Assembly (NCBI RefSeq): GCF_001613425.1
Contig: NZ_BDCI01000035.1
Coordinates: forward strand, 1-64,000
Reading direction: 5' to 3'
Source: Nocardia vulneris
GTDB lineage: Bacteria > Actinomycetota > Actinomycetes > Mycobacteriales > Mycobacteriaceae
DNA length: 64,000 bases
Positions within the stretch are counted from its first letter, which is position 1. Every line of letters starts with the position of its first letter. Shown one piece after another: positions 33,305 through 42,599 of the stretch. The notes beneath the pieces were generated by a model. It was not told where the DNA came from. It saw only the letters and a program-made list of their open reading frames with translations, and made no database searches. A program made the position numbers and the translations under genes.

Positions 33305-33700
33305 ATGCGCATCAACGTCACCAGTGTGTGGGTCGACGATCAGGCCAAGGCACTGCGCTTCTATACCGAGAAACTCGGCTTCGTGAAGAAGCAGGACGTG
33401 CCGGTCGGCGAGTACAGCTGGCTGACCGTCGTCTCCCCGCAGGCCCCCGACGGTGTCGAACTGCTGTTGGAGCCCGACGCCCATCCGGCGGCGCGCCCGT
33501 TCAAGAACGCGCTGGTCGAGGACGGTATCCCGTTCACCTCCTTCGCCGTCGACGACATCCACGCCGAGTACGAGCGGCTGCGCGGGCTCGGCGTGCGGTT
33601 CACCCAGGCGCCGCTGGACCACGGCACCGTCACCACCGCCGTCCTCGACGACACCTGCGGCAACCTCATCCAGATCGCCGAGCACAAGCCCGGGGCCTGA
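33305..33700 (+). CDS. VOC (glyoxalase/bleomycin resistance) family protein
   Basis: The 131-residue protein shows the paired beta-alpha-beta modules of VOC enzymes: SVWVDDQAKALRFYTEKLGFVKKQD, then TSFAVDDIHAEYERLRGLGVRFTQ, and the ending DDTCGNLIQI, whose Asn-Leu-Ile-Gln segment follows the metal-binding strand. Functions range from glyoxalase to antibiotic sequestration. It is co-transcribed with arsR. Confidence 0.88.
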   Translation: MRINVTSVWVDDQAKALRFYTEKLGFVKKQDVPVGEYSWLTVVSPQAPDGVELLLEPDAHPAARPFKNALVEDGIPFTSFAVDDIHAEYERLRGLGVRFTQAPLDHGTVTTAVLDDTCGNLIQIAEHKPGA

Positions 33701-33706
33701 GCCAGC

Positions 33707-34072
33707 TCAGCCCCAAATGGCTTGGGCGAGTGCCGATCCGAGGAAGATCGCACCCAACCCGGTGATGATGCTGCCGACGATGTTGGCGACGGCCAAGAAA
33801 CGGGCGTGATTGCGGGCCAGCTGGACCGACTCGAACGAGAAGGTCGAGTAGGTGGTCAGCGCACCACAGAAACCGGTGCCGACCAGCAGTTGCAGATGCG
33901 AGTCCGCCCGCGCCGTCGCGGTGAGGAAGCCGAGGATCAGGCAGCCGAGGGTGTTGACCGCGAGCGTGCCCCACGGGAAGAGGCTGTCGTGCCGGCGCTG
34001 CACGAACCGGTCGGCGAGATAGCGCACCGGTGCCCCGACCATCGCGGCGCCGACGACGAGGACCCAGTTCAT
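33707..34072 (-). CDS. crcB: Fluoride channel subunit CrcB/FluC
   Basis: The 121-residue, four-helix membrane protein has Fluc signatures: GAPVRYLADRF, FPWGTLAVNTLGCLILGFL (pore Asn) and GFCGALTTYSTFSFE (Na+ site and phenylalanine box). It exports fluoride. It overlaps the second crcB gene by 4 nt (ATGA). Actinobacterial pairs of this kind are thought to act as heterodimers. Confidence 0.93.
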   Translation of the reverse strand: MNWVLVVGAAMVGAPVRYLADRFVQRRHDSLFPWGTLAVNTLGCLILGFLTATARADSHLQLLVGTGFCGALTTYSTFSFESVQLARNHARFLAVANIVGSIITGLGAIFLGSALAQAIWG

Positions 34073-34593
34073 TGCGCGTCCTCCGGCTCGCTGACCTGCA
34101 CATCGAGCGTGACACGCCGCGCACCGAGGGCGATGAACCGCCTGGCGAGCCCGGCGGCGGTCCAGATCGCGACGAGGGCCGCCACCGGCGTGGCCACCAA
34201 CACCGCCAAACCGACTGCCGGACTACCGGTTTGGATGAGGTGGTCGCTGTCGGCGGCGTAGGTGGAGAACGTGGTGTAGCCGCCGAGGAGGCCGGTCCCG
34301 ACGAAGGGACGCAGCAGCGGGGGCGCGGTCCAGGCCTCGGTGATCAGCACCATGAAGATCCCCATGGCCGCGCACCCGGTGATGTTGACGATCATCGTGG
34401 TGACCGGGAATGCGCCCGGGGCGGTCGGCCAGATCAGGGCCGCGCCGTAGCGCAGCGCAGCGCCGAGCGCACCGCCGAGCGCGATAACCGCCAAGATCGG
34501 TGCCTGCGCGCCCACTCTGGCGCGTAGCGGTGCGGGGTCGAAGAGATCGGGATCGATATCGGTCTGCGTGCAGCCGGTACCCGTTGTCGTCAT
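34069..34593 (-). CDS. crcB: Fluoride channel subunit CrcB/FluC, longer paralogue
   Basis: The 174-residue paralogue has the same landmarks (GAALRYGAALIW, FPVTTMIVNITGCAAMGIF, GLLGGYTTFSTYA) plus a hydrophilic N-terminal extension of about 40 residues and a charged tail. GGGAGCCACGGC precedes the ATG. It is the first gene of the pair. No fluoride riboswitch was recognised upstream. Confidence 0.9.
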   Translation of the reverse strand: MTTTGTGCTQTDIDPDLFDPAPLRARVGAQAPILAVIALGGALGAALRYGAALIWPTAPGAFPVTTMIVNITGCAAMGIFMVLITEAWTAPPLLRPFVGTGLLGGYTTFSTYAADSDHLIQTGSPAVGLAVLVATPVAALVAIWTAAGLARRFIALGARRVTLDVQVSEPEDAQ

Positions 34594-34859
34594 GCCGTGG
34601 CTCCCACTCGTGTAGCGCCCGCAGCGGGCGCGTGCCATCACAAGCAGGGACCGTTGTCGGCAACATCGCCGCGGTTCGGGTACGGCGGGCCCCACCGCCG
34701 CGCGACACCCCTCGACGAGCGATGCCGCAGCTCTTCCATGATAGTTCTCGCCCGAGTCCCGCCCGGAAGCCGGGGCAGCAATCTCGCGGCCAACCCCGCA
34801 ACAGCGGCGAGAGCGCACGCGATGCGATGGCTCGCGGACAGATCGGCTGACAGTTGCCT

Positions 34860-35150
34860 CTAACACTGGTTCACAGGCGAAGCGCCCGAACACCGCGCGG
34901 CCACAGGCGACTCCCACCTATCGAATCAGCTTGGTGATCGGACGGCGGCTACCGAGCGCCGACCGCACGAGGCAACAACAATCGAAGCACGGGCAGTTGC
35001 GCCCGACGGGTCGCCCCGAACACCGCATCACAGGCGAAGCGCTCGAACACCGCGCCCGGACGAAACGTTGTTCGAGCACACCGCGACTTTCGAGGCGTTG
35101 CGCGGGCACCCCGCGCCGAACGAGGCATTGTTCGAGCACACCGCGACAGC
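34860..35150. repeat. Degenerate about 60-bp repeats before the 35151 stop
   Basis: TTGTTCGAGCACACCGCGAC occurs at 35068 and 35128, and variants of CACAGGCGAAGCGCTCGAACACCGCG occur near 34873 and 35030. The last unit ends next to the stop codon of the gene at 35151. The 34594-34859 stretch shows no gene. Confidence 0.55.
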
Positions 35151-35798
35151 TCAGGCGACCGCGGCTCGGGAGCGGGCGTAGGCCAGGACTTCGTCGGCGT
35201 GGTTCGAGGGGGCGAGGGCGCGCAACTGGTCGAGGGCGTCGTCGAGTTCCGGGGTGGGTCCGCGCTCGGCGAGCAAGACGGTGATCGCCTCCCAGGTCGC
35301 GACCTGCCGGTCGGGCTGGGCCAGTAGTTCGTCCAGGTAGCGGTCGGGCTCCAGGAGTTGGCGGGCGCGGCGGGCGTAGGCGTGCACGCGACGGGGTAGC
35401 TCGGCGCGGATGGCCTCGACATCACCGCTGTGCACCTGGCCCGGCTGGTCGGGTTCCGTGCGCAGCGACCACAACTCGGTCATGGATTCGGGCAGGCCGT
35501 CGGCGATCAGGTCGGGACCGGTGGCCGCCTCGAGCGGACTGGGTGCGCGGCCCACTTGCGCGGCGCGCCAATTGCCGAATTCCCACCATGCGGTCGGCGT
35601 GACCCGCAGGCTCAAACCGAAGCGCAGCACCTGCTGTCCGTCGGTCCAGGACCGCAACGCCCTGGTGCGGCCGACCACCGCCACACCGCCCTCCTCGACC
35701 CGCACCCAGCTGGGCTCGGAGCCCTCGAACCCGTACGGCTGCAAGAGCTTTCCGATATCGCGCAGCAGGCGGCGCAGTGCCGCGTCCGGTGTGGCCAT
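35151..35798 (-). CDS. Hypothetical protein, DUF4304-like
   Basis: The 215-residue cytoplasmic protein starts with LLRDIGKLLQPYGFEGSEPSWVRVEEGGVAVVGRT, reminiscent of DUF4304, whose members open with an isoleucine-rich helix and a WxR-type strand. The second half is helical (VHAYARRARQLLEPDRYLDELL). No catalytic motif is visible. It is a single gene. Confidence 0.55.
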   Translation of the reverse strand: MATPDAALRRLLRDIGKLLQPYGFEGSEPSWVRVEEGGVAVVGRTRALRSWTDGQQVLRFGLSLRVTPTAWWEFGNWRAAQVGRAPSPLEAATGPDLIADGLPESMTELWSLRTEPDQPGQVHSGDVEAIRAELPRRVHAYARRARQLLEPDRYLDELLAQPDRQVATWEAITVLLAERGPTPELDDALDQLRALAPSNHADEVLAYARSRAAVA

Positions 35799-35964
35799 CT
35801 CCGCAGATTAGCGGTGCGCACCGACAGGACCGGGTAACCGCCGACGCGCCACGCCGGGCCGCCAGGGCTTTCCGTGGACGCCGCGGACCGATCTGAACTG
35901 ATCGCTCTTGCGTCTCGTATTCAACGCATAGGGTGATAGGAGGCCCGAGTCAGCGGAGGTTGCG

Positions 35965-36477
35965 ATGCGGGTGCACAGGACGACGGTCGATCTGCGGGAT
36001 TATCCGGATCTGGTGGTCATCTACCTGGGGATGCGGGTGCACAAGCCACGCGGGCTGCTGCGGCTGCTCGGGCTCGGCCCGAAACTGTATCGCTCGCACC
36101 AGGATCGGCCCGACGGGCTGCTGCTGCACGAAGACGTGATCTGGTCGCTGTTCCCGCCGCACTGGGGCGCGCGCCAGTACTGGCGCGATCTGGACAGCCT
36201 GGAGCGCTGGACCCGGTCCGACCCGCACCGCGAGTGGTGGCACCGATTCCTGCGCGACTCCGGCGGCGCGGGGTTCTGGCACGAGGCGTACTTCATGCGG
36301 GGCGGCATCGACGCGATGTACGACGATATGGCGCGCCCGACCGGGATGGCACGGTTCGCGCCGGTGGTCGACTCGCGCGGCCGGATGTTCAGCACCCGCG
36401 GCCGGGTGTACGACAAGCCCGCCAAGGTCGCGCCCGTGGTGGACGAGAAGACGCTCTACGGCAACGAATTCGACTAA
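35965..36477 (+). CDS. DUF4188-like monooxygenase-family protein
   Basis: The 170-residue protein resembles DUF4188 (phenylacetaldoxime dehydratase/monooxygenase-related): VVIYLGMRVHKPRGLLRLLGLGPKL, WSLFPPHWGARQYWRDLDSLERWTRSDPHREWWHRFLRDSGG and GFWHEAYFMRGGIDAMYDDM. The fold is that of dimeric alpha-beta-barrel haem or antibiotic monooxygenases. GGAGGTTGCG precedes the ATG. Confidence 0.75.
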   Translation: MRVHRTTVDLRDYPDLVVIYLGMRVHKPRGLLRLLGLGPKLYRSHQDRPDGLLLHEDVIWSLFPPHWGARQYWRDLDSLERWTRSDPHREWWHRFLRDSGGAGFWHEAYFMRGGIDAMYDDMARPTGMARFAPVVDSRGRMFSTRGRVYDKPAKVAPVVDEKTLYGNEFD

Positions 36478-36716
36478 CGGTCACGCCGATCACGAGGCAA
36501 TCACAACGATGTGTTTCGATACACTGCGGGTGGGGTAAGTGCAGGGGAACACAGTTGCCCATGATCATCCGATGAATGCGGCGCACATCTCGATCCGAGA
36601 CTTTGTGCGGCGCAGTTCGTGTACGGCGCCCGACCTGCAGATGAACACTCGTCCAGGTAACCGAATTCGGCGGTTCTCGGACATCCACGGCGTATTCGAA
36701 CGTTTACCGTATCCCT

Positions 36717-37334
36717 ATGCACGTCCTGTTCGTCTGCAACGGCAATGTTTGCCGTTCGGTAATTGCCGAGCGCGTCACCCGCGCTCTCGCCGTCGAACAC
36801 GCGCTGCCGAATGTGACCGCCGAGAGCGCGGGAACCCGTGCGCTGGTGGGCTTTCCGGTCGAACCGCTGGCCGCGCAGGCGATCGAGGGCCTGGGCGCGG
36901 ACGCGAGCGAGTTCAAGGCCCGCCGGCTGAAGCCGGAAATGGTGGACAACGCCGATCTGGTCCTCACGATGACCCAGCAGATCCGCGACCAGGTGAGCGA
37001 GATGGGCTTCGGGGTGGCCGCGCGCACCTTCACGCTGCTGGAGGCACACCGCATCGCACACGTGACCGGCGCGCGCTCGATCGCCGAACTGCACCGTGCG
37101 CGCAACGATCTCGCGCTGGTCGGCCGGGAGAACATCGCCGACCCGATCGGCCTGTCCGAACAGGCCTACTGCGAGGTGGGCGACCGGATCGCCGAAGCGC
37201 TGGTACCGCTCGTCCTCGCCCTGGCCCCGCACGAGCAGCCGCGTCCGGCCGGCGCCGAGCTGTCCGGCCTGATCATCGAGCCGCGCCTGGAATCCGCGCC
37301 GCTGGCTTCTTTCCTCGCCGCACACCGCCGATAA
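36717..37334 (+). CDS. Low-molecular-weight protein tyrosine phosphatase
   Basis: The 205-residue protein has the catalytic loop CNGNVCRS (C-x5-R-S) starting at residue 7 and the general-acid Asp in the ADPIG segment at about 140. It is longer than the usual 150 residues, with a C-terminal helix and a PRPAGAELSG tail. Such enzymes dephosphorylate exopolysaccharide-related tyrosine kinases or are secreted effectors. No ribosome binding site is seen, so the mRNA may be leaderless. The 239 nt upstream hold no gene. Confidence 0.88.
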   Translation: MHVLFVCNGNVCRSVIAERVTRALAVEHALPNVTAESAGTRALVGFPVEPLAAQAIEGLGADASEFKARRLKPEMVDNADLVLTMTQQIRDQVSEMGFGVAARTFTLLEAHRIAHVTGARSIAELHRARNDLALVGRENIADPIGLSEQAYCEVGDRIAEALVPLVLALAPHEQPRPAGAELSGLIIEPRLESAPLASFLAAHRR

Positions 37335-37470
37335 GCGCGCACGCCGCGGCAATTGCGCAGTTCGACACAGCAATGCAGGGCTGCTACGTCCATTTCCGGG
37401 CGCGAGGGATTACACTCCCGCGGACAACAACTTCCGCCGTTGCTGGTTCGACACACGACAGGAATCAGAC

Positions 37471-37890
37471 ATGCCGAAACGCATTTCGGATGTTTCGCTC
37501 CATGTGTATGTGACATCGGAAACCCTCGAACGCGTCGTCCAGACCGTCCGCGAGGTGGTCGACGAGCATCTCCAGGATCGAGAGGTGTTCGCGTGGCGCT
37601 TCACCCTGCCGGTGGACACCGACGACCCGGCCCACGACGCCCTCGAAACCCAGTGGCGGACGGCGCATCCCGAGCAGGATCCGGGCGACCGCGGCACCTA
37701 TGAGATCGCGCTCAGCCTGGTCGGCGCCCGCGCCGAACTCACCGACGCCGCGATGGCGCGCTTGGAACAGCAACTGCGGCACGGGATCTCCGGCGTCGCG
37801 CGCACCGAACCCGGTGCCAGGATTCCGTTCACGATTCGCGCCATGGAACGCGCCGATGTCGATCTCGACACCGAGCGCGAACGAATCTGA
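37471..37890 (+). CDS. Hypothetical protein
   Basis: The 139-residue product has mixed alpha-beta character (SLHVYVTSETLERVVQTVREVVDEHLQDREVFAWRFTLPV; TYEIALSLVGARAELTDAAMARLEQQL). No family is recognised. AGGAATCAGAC precedes the ATG. It ends just before a strong hairpin shared with the convergent tesB. Confidence 0.5.
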   Translation: MPKRISDVSLHVYVTSETLERVVQTVREVVDEHLQDREVFAWRFTLPVDTDDPAHDALETQWRTAHPEQDPGDRGTYEIALSLVGARAELTDAAMARLEQQLRHGISGVARTEPGARIPFTIRAMERADVDLDTERERI

Positions 37891-37915
37891 CTGCTACCCG
37901 GCAACTCCCACCGTC

Positions 37916-37950
37916 CGCTGTGCCCGGCGACTCGGGTCGCCGGGACAGCG
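37916..37950. terminator. Bidirectional terminator between convergent genes
   Basis: CGCTGTGCCCGGCGAC pairs with GTCGCCGGGACAGCG (one bulged G) around a 4-nt loop. It lies between the ends of the gene at 37471 and tesB, and its symmetry would serve both strands. Confidence 0.75.
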
Positions 37951-37956
37951 GTGGGT

Positions 37957-38877
37957 TCAGCCCGCGGTGGTGGTCGAACGCGCCGGGAAGTGCCGGATCA
38001 GGCCCTCCTGCACGGTGGTGGCGAGCAACTCGCCACTGCGGGAAAAGAATCGGCCGGTGGCCAACCCGCGCGAACCGGAGGCCACCGGGGATTCGGTGGC
38101 GTAGAGCGCCCAATCGTCGAACCGGAACGGCCGGTGGAACCAGATCGAATGGTTCACCGTCGCGGCGACGATCCGGTCCAGGCCCCAGGAAAGGCCGTGC
38201 GTGGTGATGATCGAATCCAGCACGGTGGTGTCCGAGGAATAGCCCAGCGCCGCCACGTGCAACAGCGGATCGTCGGGCAGCTGCCCGTCCGTGCGCATCC
38301 ACACCCGGTTGTGATTGAGCCGCTCCCCCGTGCCCTTCAGGATCCAGGCCGGGTCGTTGGTGTAGCGCATATCGATCGGATGCGGCGCCTTGATGAACAT
38401 CTCCAGCTTGTCTTCCAAGCCTTGGAAGCTCTCCTCCACCCGGGGCAGCGTCTCCGGGTCGGGCACCTCCGGCAGCGGGTGCCCGTGCTCGAGCCCCTTG
38501 TTCCAGTCCTGGAACGCCGCCAGCATCACGAAGAGCTCTTGGTCGTCCTGGTAGGCGGTGACGGTGCGGTTGGCGAACGCGCGACCGTCCCGGTGCCGGT
38601 CCACCCGGTACTCGATCGGCTTCTTCGTGTCGCCACCGCGCACGAAATGCGCGTTGATCGCGTGCACGGGCCGGTCGCCGACCGTGCGGCCAGCCGCGAT
38701 GATCGCCTGCGCGACCAGCTGACCGCCGAACGTGCGGCTCCACACCTTCTCCGGGTGCTGACCGACGAACACGTCCTCGTCCATCTGCTCCAGATCGAGC
38801 AGACCGAGTAAAACGTCGAGATCAGACCGTCCGGCGGTCGACGCGTCGACCACCGTGCCACCGAGAGACCTGCTCAT
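37957..38877 (-). CDS. tesB: Acyl-CoA thioesterase II
   Basis: The 306-residue protein is a double-hotdog TesB: FGGQLVAQAIIAAGRTVGDRP in the first hotdog, and DSIITTHGLSWGLDRIVAATVNHSIWFHRPFRFDDW with the active-site Asp-His region in the second. It hydrolyses acyl-CoA to free acid and CoA. It lies directly downstream of pyk (3 nt after its stop), the same order as pykA-tesB1 in M. tuberculosis. Confidence 0.95.
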   Translation of the reverse strand: MSRSLGGTVVDASTAGRSDLDVLLGLLDLEQMDEDVFVGQHPEKVWSRTFGGQLVAQAIIAAGRTVGDRPVHAINAHFVRGGDTKKPIEYRVDRHRDGRAFANRTVTAYQDDQELFVMLAAFQDWNKGLEHGHPLPEVPDPETLPRVEESFQGLEDKLEMFIKAPHPIDMRYTNDPAWILKGTGERLNHNRVWMRTDGQLPDDPLLHVAALGYSSDTTVLDSIITTHGLSWGLDRIVAATVNHSIWFHRPFRFDDWALYATESPVASGSRGLATGRFFSRSGELLATTVQEGLIRHFPARSTTTAG

Positions 38878-38880
38878 AGA

Positions 38881-40296
38881 CTAGTGATCCTCCTCGCCGA
38901 TGCGATGTACGTGGATCAGGTTAGTGGAACCGACAGTACCGGGCGGGGAGCCCGCGACGATTACCACCAGATCACCTTTTTGGTATCGCTCCATTGAGAG
39001 AAGTGCTACATCGACCTGGTGGATCATAGCGTCGGTGCTGTCCACCGTCGGCACGATGAACGTTTCCGTGCCCCAGGTCAGCGCGAGCTGACTGCGCACC
39101 TCCGGCAGCGGCGTGAACGCCAGCAGTGGCAGCGGGGTGTGCAGCCGGGCCAGGCGGCGCACGGTGTCGCCGGACTGGGTGAACGCGACCAGCGCCTTGG
39201 CGTTGAGCCGTTCGCCGATGTCGCGGGCGGCGTAGGAGATGACACCGCGCTTGGTGCGCGGCACGTGGGTCAGCGGGGGCACCCGGGTCGACTCGGTCTC
39301 CACCGCGTGCACGATGCGCGCCATGGTGCGCACCGTCTCGATCGGGTAGGCGCCGACCGAGGTCTCGCCGGAGAGCATCACCGCGTCGGCGCCGTCGAGC
39401 ACCGCGTTGGCCACGTCGGAGGCCTCGGCCCGGGTGGGGCGCGAGTTCTCGATCATCGACTCCAGCATCTGGGTGGCCACGATCACCGGCTTCGCGTTCT
39501 CGCGCGCCATCTGGATGGCCCGCTTCTGCACGATCGGCACCTGCTCCAGCGGCAGCTCGACGCCGAGGTCACCGCGGGCGACCATGACCGCGTCGAACGC
39601 GAGCACGATCGCTTCCAGGTTGTCGATGGCTTCGGGCTTCTCCAGCTTGCCGATCACCGGCACCCGGCGGCCGACCCGGTCCATCACGTCGTGCACCAGC
39701 TCGACGTCGGACGGGGACCGCACGAACGACAGCGCGATGAAGTCGACCCCGAGCTTCAGCGCGAATTCCAGGTCCTCGATGTCCTTTTCGGACAGCGCGG
39801 GCACCGAGACGTCCATGCCGGGCAGCGAGACGCCCTTGTTGTTCGAGACGGGGCCGCCCTCGGTCACCCGGCAGACCACGTCGTTGCCGACGACCTCGAT
39901 CACGGTGAGGCCGACCTTGCCGTCGTCGACGAGCAGGCGGTCACCGGGCTTGGCGTCCTTGGCGAGTTCCTTGTAGGTGGTGGAGACCCTGTCGTGCGTG
40001 CCGTCGATGTCGTCGACGGTGATCCTGACCTCTTCGCCCGTCGCCCAGACGGTCTTGCCCTCGATGAAGCGGCCCAGCCTGATCTTCGGCCCCTGCAGGT
40101 CGGCCAGAATGCCGACCGCTCTGCCGAGGTGATCGGAAGCCTGCCGCACCTTCTTGTAGTTTTCGGCGTGATCCGCGTGTTCGCCGTGACTGAAATTCAG
40201 CCGAGCCACGTCCATGCCGCTCTCGACGAGTTCGCGGATACGGTCCTCGGTGGCAGTAGCCGGGCCGAGCGTGCACACAATCTTCGTCCGTCGCAT
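38881..40296 (-). CDS. pyk: Pyruvate kinase
   Basis: About 471 residues with the full set of motifs: RRTKIVCTLGPAT, ARLNFSHGEH, the metal and PEP site VMVARGDLGVELP, and the catalytic lysine region VIGKLEKPEAID. The C-terminal effector domain is present. It converts PEP and ADP to pyruvate and ATP. A GTG three nt upstream is an alternative start. The 227 nt upstream (40297-40523) carry no gene and include the promoter. Confidence 0.97.
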   Translation of the reverse strand: MRRTKIVCTLGPATATEDRIRELVESGMDVARLNFSHGEHADHAENYKKVRQASDHLGRAVGILADLQGPKIRLGRFIEGKTVWATGEEVRITVDDIDGTHDRVSTTYKELAKDAKPGDRLLVDDGKVGLTVIEVVGNDVVCRVTEGGPVSNNKGVSLPGMDVSVPALSEKDIEDLEFALKLGVDFIALSFVRSPSDVELVHDVMDRVGRRVPVIGKLEKPEAIDNLEAIVLAFDAVMVARGDLGVELPLEQVPIVQKRAIQMARENAKPVIVATQMLESMIENSRPTRAEASDVANAVLDGADAVMLSGETSVGAYPIETVRTMARIVHAVETESTRVPPLTHVPRTKRGVISYAARDIGERLNAKALVAFTQSGDTVRRLARLHTPLPLLAFTPLPEVRSQLALTWGTETFIVPTVDSTDAMIHQVDVALLSMERYQKGDLVVIVAGSPPGTVGSTNLIHVHRIGEEDH

Positions 40297-40522
40297 CACG
40301 GGTAGAGCCTAGTCCCGCGGGGTAGCCATAGCCTGCTGTGCCCCAGGTGAAAGCTGGGTGAAAAAAACGATCGCGACTTGGTGAAACCTACAACTGTTAC
40401 GAATGGCGCAACACCGCAGGCCAGCGGTACATATTTGAAACGACGCCGGAAAATGTTACTCGCTGGTAGAAATCCGCGGGGCGGAACCGGGTGAAATCGA
40501 GGCGTCCGCGAACGGTCCCGCG

Positions 40523-41845
40523 TCACCGTTCGAGAGAGACCTCGCGGTAGCTGAAGCCGAGTTCCGGGAGTCTCCCGGTGCGGGTGTAGTGCACGAGGAG
40601 CACGTCCACCTCGGCGGGGGCGAAGACCTCGTTCGGGTAGACGTACTCCACGCAATTGTCGAAGTGGATCGGGACGTCGGCGGTCGGTACGGAGATCTGC
40701 GGGACGCAGTCGTCCACCGCCGGGTCCTCCGCGTCCGTGCCCGAGTCGTCGGCAGCCACCGCGACCCCACCCGGTTCCTGTGCGCGTAGCGGGATGACAG
40801 GCGCCAGCGGCTCATCGGCCGGCACTGTCGCGTTGTCCGCCGCCGACTCGGGCACAAGAAGCGGTGTCCCGTCCTCCGATACGAGCACAGCGGACGCCAC
40901 CTCGATTGTTACCCATTCGACCGCATCGAACTCGATCCGATCCATCGCCACCGACAGCTCGTCCATATCGTTCTGAATCTGCTCCAACCATTCGCCGGAC
41001 TGCCGCAATGACTCTCGCATGACCTCGACGGGCGAGGTGGCATGCCGGCCGATCGCGAACTGCCGGTACTCCGTACCGTCCCACAGCCGCCACTCGACCA
41101 GGTAGCGACCGCCTGACCCGGCGACCTGCAGAAACTCAGCACCTTCAGCGACCTCCTCGTCATCGAGGTCCGCCCAGGCCCGGCCCGGTGGGAGGGTGGC
41201 GAGGACCAGCACCGCGGATTCGTCGCCGAGTTCGGGATCCTCCTCGGCTTCGGGCAGCAGCGCCGCGAATTCACCCTCGGCAACCGTCGCGAGCACCGGC
41301 CGATAGCACCCGTGGTCCACGGTCAGGACGTGGGTCTGCGCACCGAATTCGGTCCGCCCTTCGGCGGAATCCAGTTCGCGCAGTGTGTATTCCGCGTCCG
41401 GAACGGTCCCGGCGCGGTAGTAGGCGAGGAACAACGCACCCGCTTGCTCGACGTCGAATATCTCATCGGCCCGGGCGGTGACCGCACGGCCGAGATCGAA
41501 TCGCACTGTGCGCGACGAGGAATCGGCCGCCCCGCGCCGCGCGACGCGATATCGGCGCGGCCGGCCGTCGACCGTGCGCCGCACCTCGACGACGACTTCG
41601 TTCATCGGTCCTACCGCGAGCAGGCAGTCGTCACACGCCGTCGGCCGATCTGCTTTCCCTGGCGGCCGTGCCGCCCACCGGAGCCGCAGAAACCACTGTC
41701 CGCGCCACGCCCGGTAGATCAGGAAGCCGCGAAAGTAATGCTTGTCCAGCGGCACGCCGACCGGCACTGCTATCGGCAGCTCGTCGTCCCATGGCACCCG
41801 ATAACGATGCGGCGCACTGGCTTCGAGCACGTACCAGCCGTCCAC
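40523..41845 (-). CDS. Large hypothetical protein
   Basis: The 440-residue product is not recognised. It begins GWYVLEASAPHRYRVPWDDELPIAVPVG and carries several strand-rich segments with acidic linkers; two zones (EIFDVEQAGALFLAYYRAGTVPDAEYTLREL near 130 and NEVFAPAEVDVLLVHYTRTGRLPELGFSYREV at the end) are clearly related, so an internal duplication of a YYRTGxLPxxxxYRE motif exists. No signal peptide or membrane segment is seen. Confidence 0.6.
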   Translation of the reverse strand: MDGWYVLEASAPHRYRVPWDDELPIAVPVGVPLDKHYFRGFLIYRAWRGQWFLRLRWAARPPGKADRPTACDDCLLAVGPMNEVVVEVRRTVDGRPRRYRVARRGAADSSSRTVRFDLGRAVTARADEIFDVEQAGALFLAYYRAGTVPDAEYTLRELDSAEGRTEFGAQTHVLTVDHGCYRPVLATVAEGEFAALLPEAEEDPELGDESAVLVLATLPPGRAWADLDDEEVAEGAEFLQVAGSGGRYLVEWRLWDGTEYRQFAIGRHATSPVEVMRESLRQSGEWLEQIQNDMDELSVAMDRIEFDAVEWVTIEVASAVLVSEDGTPLLVPESAADNATVPADEPLAPVIPLRAQEPGGVAVAADDSGTDAEDPAVDDCVPQISVPTADVPIHFDNCVEYVYPNEVFAPAEVDVLLVHYTRTGRLPELGFSYREVSLER

Positions 41846-41918
41846 CGCCGCCTCCTTCCGATCCCGGCCAAAGTAGCTTTCGGCACGCGGGCAGCCAAGC
41901 CGGGAAAGGAAGGGTGGC

Positions 41919-42587
41919 TCAGGTGGCGACGTGCCGGGCCAGCCGGGTCTCCAGGCGGGTCTGGCCGAAACCGAGGATCAGGCAGATCACCCAGTAGTAG
42001 ACCGCGGCCACGCCGTAGAGGGCGAAGAAGTCGAACGTCGGGGCCGCGGCCAGCTGCGCGACCCGCAACAGCTCGGTGACCAGGATCGTCGAGGCCAGCG
42101 AGGTGTCCTTGACCAGCGAGATCAAGGTGTTCGACAGCGGCGGCACCGCGATCCGCGAGGCCTGCGGCAGGATGACCAACCGCATCATCTGCGGATAGCG
42201 CAGGCCGAGCGCCTGCGAGGCCTCCCACTGCCCTTTCGCCACGCTCAGGATCGCCGCGCGGACGATCTCGGCCGCGTAACCACCGACGTTGAGGCTGAAC
42301 GCGATCACCGCCGCGGGGAACGGATCGATCACGATGTCGAACTGTGGCAGCGCGTAGAACACGATGAACAGCTGCACGAGCAGCGGCGTGCCCCGGATGA
42401 TCGAGATGTAGAACCGGGCGGCCGCCGAGAGCGGCCACACCGGCGACATCCGGGCCAGCGCCACGAACAACGCGATCACCAAACCGATGACGAAGCTGAT
42501 CGCGGTGAGTGGAATCGTCTTGTTGACCGTGGCCTGCAGCATCGGCCACAGGTTGTGCCAGATCAGTTCCCGAGTGGCGGCATCCAT
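41919..42587 (-). CDS. Polar amino acid ABC transporter permease
   Basis: The 222-residue permease has the HisMQ/GlnP family traits: TAISFVIGLVIALFVALARM, then RGTPLLVQLFIVFYALPQF and the EAA loop ASQALGLRYPQMMRLVILPQA. It forms the channel for the binding protein encoded 12 nt upstream. No ATPase gene follows; the next gene downstream is unrelated. Confidence 0.93.
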   Translation of the reverse strand: MDAATRELIWHNLWPMLQATVNKTIPLTAISFVIGLVIALFVALARMSPVWPLSAAARFYISIIRGTPLLVQLFIVFYALPQFDIVIDPFPAAVIAFSLNVGGYAAEIVRAAILSVAKGQWEASQALGLRYPQMMRLVILPQASRIAVPPLSNTLISLVKDTSLASTILVTELLRVAQLAAAPTFDFFALYGVAAVYYWVICLILGFGQTRLETRLARHVAT

Positions 42588-42599
42588 GAACGGCGTCGG

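Noticed and set aside
34594..34860. Possible fluoride riboswitch upstream of the crcB pair
   Set aside because: The conserved core of the crcB RNA motif could not be found on the transcribed strand.
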